The position numbers and the translations under genes are program-made. Shown here one piece after another: positions 58,515 to 64,000 of a stretch of DNA of 64,000 bases. The notes below the pieces were generated by a model. The model worked only from the letters and a program-made list of their open reading frames with translations. It was not told where the DNA came from and did no database searches. The stretch lies in NCBI GenBank assembly GCA_002077065.1, contig NAJO01000019.1, positions 310,001 through 374,000 on the forward strand. Reading direction: 5' to 3'. The number at the start of each line of letters is the position of its first letter. Within the stretch, counting starts at the first letter, position 1. The stretch is from Cryoendolithus antarcticus (lineage: Eukaryota; Ascomycota; Dothideomycetes; Cladosporiales; Cladosporiaceae).

Positions 58515-59451
58515 CTATTTGCCATCCGCCTTCTTCGCGAACTCGACCCGTAAGATCAAATGTCCGAAGCCGTAGCCGTCCATCCTCTCGCATGCCCGCG
58601 CGGCGTCCGCACGGTCTGCATATGACACAAACGCAAAGCCCTTCGCCCTGCCAGTCTCGCGGTCCTTGGCCAAGAACACCCTGGTAACGCGTCCATGGCG
58701 CTCGAACATATCGCGCAGATCTTGCTCCTCGGCGAGTTCGGAGACCTGTGTGATAGTCAGTACTTGCACATGCAGTGTCTTCAAAGTCAGTACTCACATT
58801 CGTAACCCGCAACGTCGCCAAATCATCCCTCTCAAACTTTCCACCCATCCTCTCGCCCTCACCCTTCCTGCCGTTCCTCAGATGAATAGGCACATAAGCC
58901 CCAGTCGTGCTCCCAAGCCCACCCGCAGCGTCAATCCCGTCCCCTCCGCCCTCACCCCCAGCACCCTCCCCAGTCCCCTCCTCAGGTGCAGCCATACTAT
59001 CCTTGAAAGGACACTTCGTAGTGAAATGATCCCCACTGCAAATCCGACACTTGATCTGCATCTTCTTCAACGCATCGTTCTTCTTCTCCTCTTCCGGCGC
59101 CTTCTCCTGTACTCCGCCGGCTTTGAACCCGACTTGAGGTCGGAAGATGATGTTCTCGCCGAGGGTTGTGGTGTCGCCTGGGCCGGCGGGTTTGTTGGCC
59201 TCGGGACCCATTTTGGCCCATTGTCGGCGTTCTGCGACGCGGGGGTTCTCGCGCTTTTTGACTACTGTGCGACGGACACGCTGGGTGCGCTTGACTTTTT
59301 TGCCGGCTTCGTTGAGGTAGTAGGATACTACTGTTTCCGTGCCATCTTTGTTCTTCGTCGTTACGGGTTGGGGGAGGACGGAGGCGAGCTCGGGTTCGCC
59401 ATCTTCGGCCCAGTCGGTGCGGCCGGGGGTATTTTGGACGGCGGTAGCCAT
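58515..59451 (-). CDS. TIF35: Eukaryotic translation initiation factor 3 subunit G
   Basis: RNA-binding subunit of eIF3, acting in scanning and ribosome recruitment. Exons 59451-58798 and 58745-58515 (52-nt intron, GTGAGT...ACACAG, phase 0) give 294 residues, the usual length. The start is ATG 59451 ([17 protein letters not shown]); an in-frame extension upstream has no support. The N-terminal domain includes the eIF3i-binding region and [21 protein letters not shown]-type knuckle reads [15 protein letters not shown]. Following a Gly-rich linker, YVPIHLRNG marks the approach to the RRM (about 205-290), with [19 protein letters not shown] across the junction and RNP1 [14 protein letters not shown]. 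Divergent from the hydrolase at 59934. Confidence 0.96.
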
Positions 59452-59933
59452 GATGATGTGTGTGTTCTTGGTGGTGTGGCGAGAGTATGCGGCCGTTGGA
59501 TGAATTTCGCAGTCGATAATCAATATGCGGCCGCGTTCTGACTCAGGCAGAAAGTCTAAATTTGACTAAGCGCGTCTCGCCTCCCACCCTGTGTGTTCCA
59601 CGAAGCGACCTTTCTTCCCGGGCGATTGTAGTTCTGTAGATGCGCCCCAGGTATCGCACACGAGACCCAGGCATGGTAAGGTGGCTTGTTCTGGACATTC
59701 GACACTTACGCCCGCCATCGCCTCGTGACCTCTGACTTTGCTTTCAGTGAACGTAAGTACCTTCCGCATCGAGTCAAGAACCCTTCTCCAGCTCCAGCTC
59801 CCCCAAATCCTTTTGCGCGCTGTAGTCACTACGGCTCTTGTCCAACCCTACATTCTGGACTTCTAGAGTAAAAGACGATCCTGCCGACCATCCCATTCAG
59901 GTCAGCTTGTCCCTCTTGTGTCATTCGGCAAGC
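59452..59933. promoter_or_regulatory. Divergent promoter region, TIF35/hydrolase
   Basis: 482 bp separating two start codons on opposite strands. No named element seen and no other gene. Confidence 0.5.
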
Positions 59934-61812
59934 ATGACTACCGAACTTCCCCACCGACCTAAGGACTCATCCCCCAACATCGAAGCCATACTCTCATCTT
60001 TGCCCCATGTCCGCCGTGGTACCGGTGGCTGCGCAGCCGTTCTGCAAAATGGTAAACGCCTCGGCTCCCGCGCCTGGGGCTACGCCAACCTCGAGCGCCG
60101 GATTCCCATGACGACTACCACGCAATTCCCTATCTGCTCAATCTCGAAGCAGATGGTCTGTCTAGCTTACGTCAGTCTGCTCAGAGAGCCGACAGAGCGC
60201 ATGAAGGCGACTGGGAAAGGGGCGGAGGAGCTGATGGAGGCGGAGCTGGCGAAGTTGGTGCCTGGGCTGGAGGGCAAGGGCTTGAAGGTCAGGGATCTGT
60301 GTCATATGCAGAGTGGGATTAGGGATTATTGGGCAATGTGAGTTGACTGCTTCTTTTTATTGCTCTCTATCGCGACATCAGCTCCCACGGCGTTTCCAGG
60401 CTGGAAAAGGCCTTCTTCACGACTATCAAGCTAAGCATACAATTTTATATTCGGAATTCATGTCGAGAAGCTTGATACTGGAGAGCGATTCGTGTTTTTG
60501 CACGAGTCTTGTTTCGATTGCTGACACGCAGACCAGGACAACGTTATGGGGTTCTCACCCTGATGGCCCGTTCTCGCTCCTCCACGATGCTCCCAAAGCA
60601 CTTCAGCGGATCAAGTCGTTCCACTTTGAGCCTGGCACTGAATACTCGTACTCGAACGTGAACTTTCACGTTCTGGGAAGGATTCTTGAGGAGACTTCGG
60701 GCATGTCACTCAGTCAGATCCTGGCAGAGCGTGTCTTCGTTCCCGCAAAGATGTCTAGTGCCTCTCTGAACCCGAACACAGTCGGCCTGCCACTCCCGAT
60801 CGTAGGCTACGAGGGCAACGAGAAGACAGGCTATTTCGCAGCCACGAATCGCATCGAATGGGCTGGTGATGCAGGCATAGCCGCCTCGCTTGAAGACATG
60901 ATTGCATACGAGGCGTATCTCGACGCCAGTCTGCAGGATCCGAAGAGTGTCTACGCCCACAACTCCGCGCCTCAGACGTACCACGATGGTACGCCTGCAT
61001 CCTATGGATACGGTCTTGCTCGTATGGAAGTTGCCGGAGTGGAGGGTGTCGGCCACGGAGGTGCCCTGCGCGGATTCCGACACGCTAGAGTGAACATCCC
61101 AGAGGAACGGATCAGTGTAGTGGTCTTGCTGAACTCGGAAGTCGCTCCAGGAGCAGTAGCAGAACACCTTCTCAAGGGTGTGCTCTCCTTCAACGAACCC
61201 GAGTCCTCGCCACCAGCCGCTGGCCCGGAATGGAAAGGCGATTACCTCGATCCTGACACGCAACTCGTCGTCTCCGTCTCCGAAGGTCCAGACGTCACCA
61301 AACCCGGCACGCTGTCTGTTCGCTACGGACCCGGTACATCGGCTGAAGTCTACATCATGAAAGACGCTCACACAGCTACGGAGGAGAAGTCAATACTGAC
61401 TCTAGAGGGAGACACGCTGCATAACTCTCGCCCGGAGGAGAATCGCACACTCCATGCAAAGCGCCTGCCAAAGCCATCCGACGAAGACATCGCCTCCGTG
61501 CCATCAGCGGACTACGCCGGCAGCTATTACTGCGCCGAGTCGGACAGCACTTTCATTGTCACGGGCGAGAAGGGGACGTTGTATGGGTCTTTCACAGGGT
61601 ACTTGGGCGAGGGTCCGATATGGTTGATGAAGTACGTTGGTGCTGACGTCTGGCTGCTGGGTAATCCGAGAGGGTTGGACTCGACACCACCGGGCGATTG
61701 GTCTGTGGTCTTCAAGCGGAAGGGTGGAGAGAGTGGAAAGGGTGATGTTGAGGGTGTGACTGTTGGATGCTGGTTGGCGAGGAGGGTGGAGTATGAGAGG
61801 GTCAAGTCGTGA
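59934..61812 (+). CDS. Serine hydrolase, beta-lactamase/D-aminopeptidase fold (S12)
   Basis: Predicted active-site-serine hydrolase related to class C beta-lactamases and bacterial D-aminopeptidase. Exons 59934-60337 and 60537-61812 (199-nt intron, phase 2) give 559 residues. Catalytic motifs are intact: Ser-X-X-Lys in ICSISKQM, Tyr-X-Asn in YSYSNVNFHVLG, and HGG in GVGHGGALRGFRHA replacing the KTG triad, as in D-aminopeptidase. The C-terminal ~200 residues match that enzyme's extra beta-barrel domains. No signal peptide, so probably intracellular. The intron is much longer than others here and has no stop in the exon 2 frame, so an unrecognised small exon or alternative splicing is possible. 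The junction gives DYWAMTTLWGSHPDG. Confidence 0.85.
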
Positions 61813-64000
61813 AGAACAGTATATCGTCTTCGAGGGCACATATAGCACGACACTGCTCAAGCCAGCCTGGTCTTCATCCACGTCTCACCTGTGTGATGAA
61901 TTTAAATCCCTGCGCCGTTGTGCTCCCTGTATACCGAGGGCATACCGGGTTTCGTCCGGCGAACAAGGGTCAAAGTCACCAACTTCCGTGTGGGCGTATG
62001 TGGGAGCATTGCATATCGGATGAGTGTAGTCCAGAGTGACCGCCTACGAACGACACCGGACATGGACTCAATCCCACGTCCGGAAGCGCAGGAAAAGGCA
62101 CTACTTCAGAGCGCGCAACTGCCGTCGCGGAGCAGGGCCTCCACAGTAGCAACACCGGTAGTTGATAATTGCCCCTGTCTCTCCACTCCCGGAACGCTCC
62201 GCGTGAAACCATGGCTGGCTCCCTGATCCTTCCGCATCTGACAGCTAACGGCCATCAATCCTGATGCTCCCTAGAACCACGAGGTATCGCATGTGGACCT
62301 CTTTCCCGGCGTACTTGTAGCTGACATGGCAGACTAGAGTCGCGACCCCGCTAGGCCAGGGGATATCTGAGACATTGTCAGCTCGGGGACCTGCCGGATT
62401 TGAAGCCTTGGCTCAAGCAGTGGCTGCAATGTGGACCAAGCAACATGCCTGTTTTGGACTTGGAACCGGAGTGGGAGTTCGTCATAGTGAGGTCCAATGA
62501 CAAGTCCGTAATGGTGTGTAGACGACGCTGGTAGTGACTGACTCGTCCAGCCGTGAACGGGAGTAAATCAGCGCTGGAACGCCATCGTGTTCGGGTGATG
62601 TGCAGGTATCAGCGTCGTGATTGTATACTTCAGTGGAATCCATGTTGCGATCATGCACGAGGTCGATCTCTGGCGGGACTTCTCATGGTCAACAAGTAAG
62701 GTCATCGTCGAGCGGGCCTGTATCGTTGCAATGCAAGGATTATGGGCCTGCTTGGTCCACGCAAGGCAGTAAGATTCTGAAGATGCGCTATTCTGATATA
62801 CATCAAGCTGCGACCCTTGTCTATACGAATTAACGAACGAGGCCAAGCTTGGCAGCACCATGTTGTAGCCGGTGTTCGCCCAGCATTGCGCCGTGAGGTA
62901 GCGTTATTTCTAGATGCTGTTCGACCAGTAGTGTTCTGTAGCCATTCCAGGCCTGCATATACTGTAAGTGGCATCATGTCGCAAGCATCGGGGATGTATG
63001 CGACCCGAGCCCTTCCTTGTTCACCGCATGTAGACCATATCACGGGTTCTCGCAGTCAACCTGGTTGCTACGTGGCTTGCGTTATGTCGTACTTGCAAAT
63101 ACACACCCAATGTGTTGGCATCGCATTCTGTGCTGCGCTGGTGTAGCGACACCTACGAGCGACCACAGCAGCCCGGGAGATGCGTTACTTCATCGACGGC
63201 GTTGCGAATGCTGACAAGCATGGTATCCATGAGATGCTCTCGTTAGGGTGCCGGCGCCGATTACCATTGCTGGATTAGTCTCGTGCAGATTTGCCGACTC
63301 CTGGTAGGCACCTGCGCACGATTGTCGGCATCGATGTCCAAAAGTCGCAGGATCCTCGTCGCCAGGAAAGCCTCGCCACTCGATTCATGACCACTGCTCT
63401 GCTTGGGCATCAACGTTCAAGGCTGGACGCTGTGCATTCCATTTGCCGTCTTGCAAGCGCCGAATCAGACATGAAGCTAATGCCAGTCGTTCGCGTGGCA
63501 AGTGCATGCCACTTCCTAGTCATCCGCAACAAGGCAAACCCAAACGAGCGCCACTTGGGCTTTACGTGTATGGATCAAGTTGTTGCCAGCATATGTACGG
63601 CAGCTGGACCACAAATGTACTGCACCAACTTGAAGTTGTTCAGGAAGTCTAAAGAGACGGGCAACTCTACTTCATCGGCTTGAATAGATATGTCCGAGCA
63701 CGACATCTTCCTAGGCTTTGGCTAGTGCCGGACGTGCTGCATCGGGCAATAGGTCTTGTATGCGCGCTCGCATTCCATCCGAGTCTGTAGCATCACCGCA
63801 ATGCAGCTGTTGTGCAATGCACTTCGACGAACAGGCTTGAGTGCCAGTAGCAAGGAGAAGCACGGCTGATCAGCAACTGAGGATCTCGCACTCAAGTGAG
63901 GTCTACTCGAGTGGCGCTGTCCAATCTGTTCCACCCAGGGGAAAGGCTCTCCCATATGAACAGTACATGACCCTGCATGCACATGCTGCTGATCATCAAG
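61813..64000. other. Gene-poor right end, no gene supported
   Basis: 2.2 kb without a supportable gene. Frames at 62817-63146 and 63291-63683 are non-ATG or lack any domain. The beginning is the 3' flank of the hydrolase. No repeats, tRNA or transposon ends were recognised. Confidence 0.55.

Noticed and set aside
63291..63683. 130-codon open frame near the right end
   Set aside because: Starts at TTG, no domain and no splicing support.

Overview
This window is nuclear DNA of a filamentous ascomycete (Pezizomycotina; Dothideomycetes is a guess). The genes are monocistronic and lie on both strands. Short spliceosomal introns (mostly 47-72 nt, GTRNGN...CTRAY...YAG) interrupt them. The gene content is typically fungal: a one-polypeptide isopropylmalate isomerase, an eIF3g, a Met13-type MTHFR and a Goodbye-NACHT STAND receptor. 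There are no operons, ribosome-binding sites, CRISPR arrays, rRNA genes or convincing tRNA genes. I place 25 protein-coding genes, two of them weakly, and one clear pseudogene. All splice junctions were derived by hand from reading-frame continuity.

Layout. 1-10 kb: LEU1 (-), then a secreted M28 aminopeptidase, a Thr-rich secreted PAN-like protein and a Ca2+/H+ exchanger-type transporter (all +). 10-15 kb: acyl-CoA-binding protein (+), TIM21 (-), a coiled-coil protein that may be an augmin subunit (+) and a YIP4/YIPF6 membrane protein (-). 15-20 kb: gene-poor, with a PEBP-family pseudogene and a C2H2 zinc-finger gene. 20-29 kb: a CHIP-like TPR/U-box ubiquitin ligase (+), AFG1 (-) and the large NLR-like STAND receptor (+). 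29-40 kb: housekeeping genes NUP170 (-), AIM41 (+), an RS-rich cyclophilin (-), KRR1 (+) and PGI1 (+). 40-50 kb: a 2.8-kb gene desert, a LaeA-like methyltransferase (+), an APC-family permease (-) and MET13 (-). 50-64 kb: a triosephosphate-isomerase paralogue (+), a doubtful small membrane protein (+), two uncharacterised membrane or mitochondrial proteins (-), a coiled-coil unknown (-), eIF3g (-), a serine hydrolase of the beta-lactamase/D-aminopeptidase fold (+) and a 2.2-kb gene-poor end.

How the genes relate. Most are unlinked housekeeping functions: leucine and methionine/folate metabolism, glycolysis, mitochondrial import and quality control, ribosome biogenesis, nuclear pore and translation initiation. 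Several are divergent pairs sharing short promoters (TIM21/coiled-coil, NUP170/AIM41, cyclophilin/KRR1, eIF3g/hydrolase). The accessory material consists of the STAND receptor, the secreted-protein patch at 4.5-7.5 kb, the PEBP pseudogene, the methyltransferase/permease area and the gene deserts. The STAND receptor is the strongest candidate for a biologically interesting system: an N-terminal Goodbye domain, a NACHT NTPase, a TPR-like sensor region, an acidic repeat-bearing linker and a C-terminal Cys-rich zinc-finger-like module.
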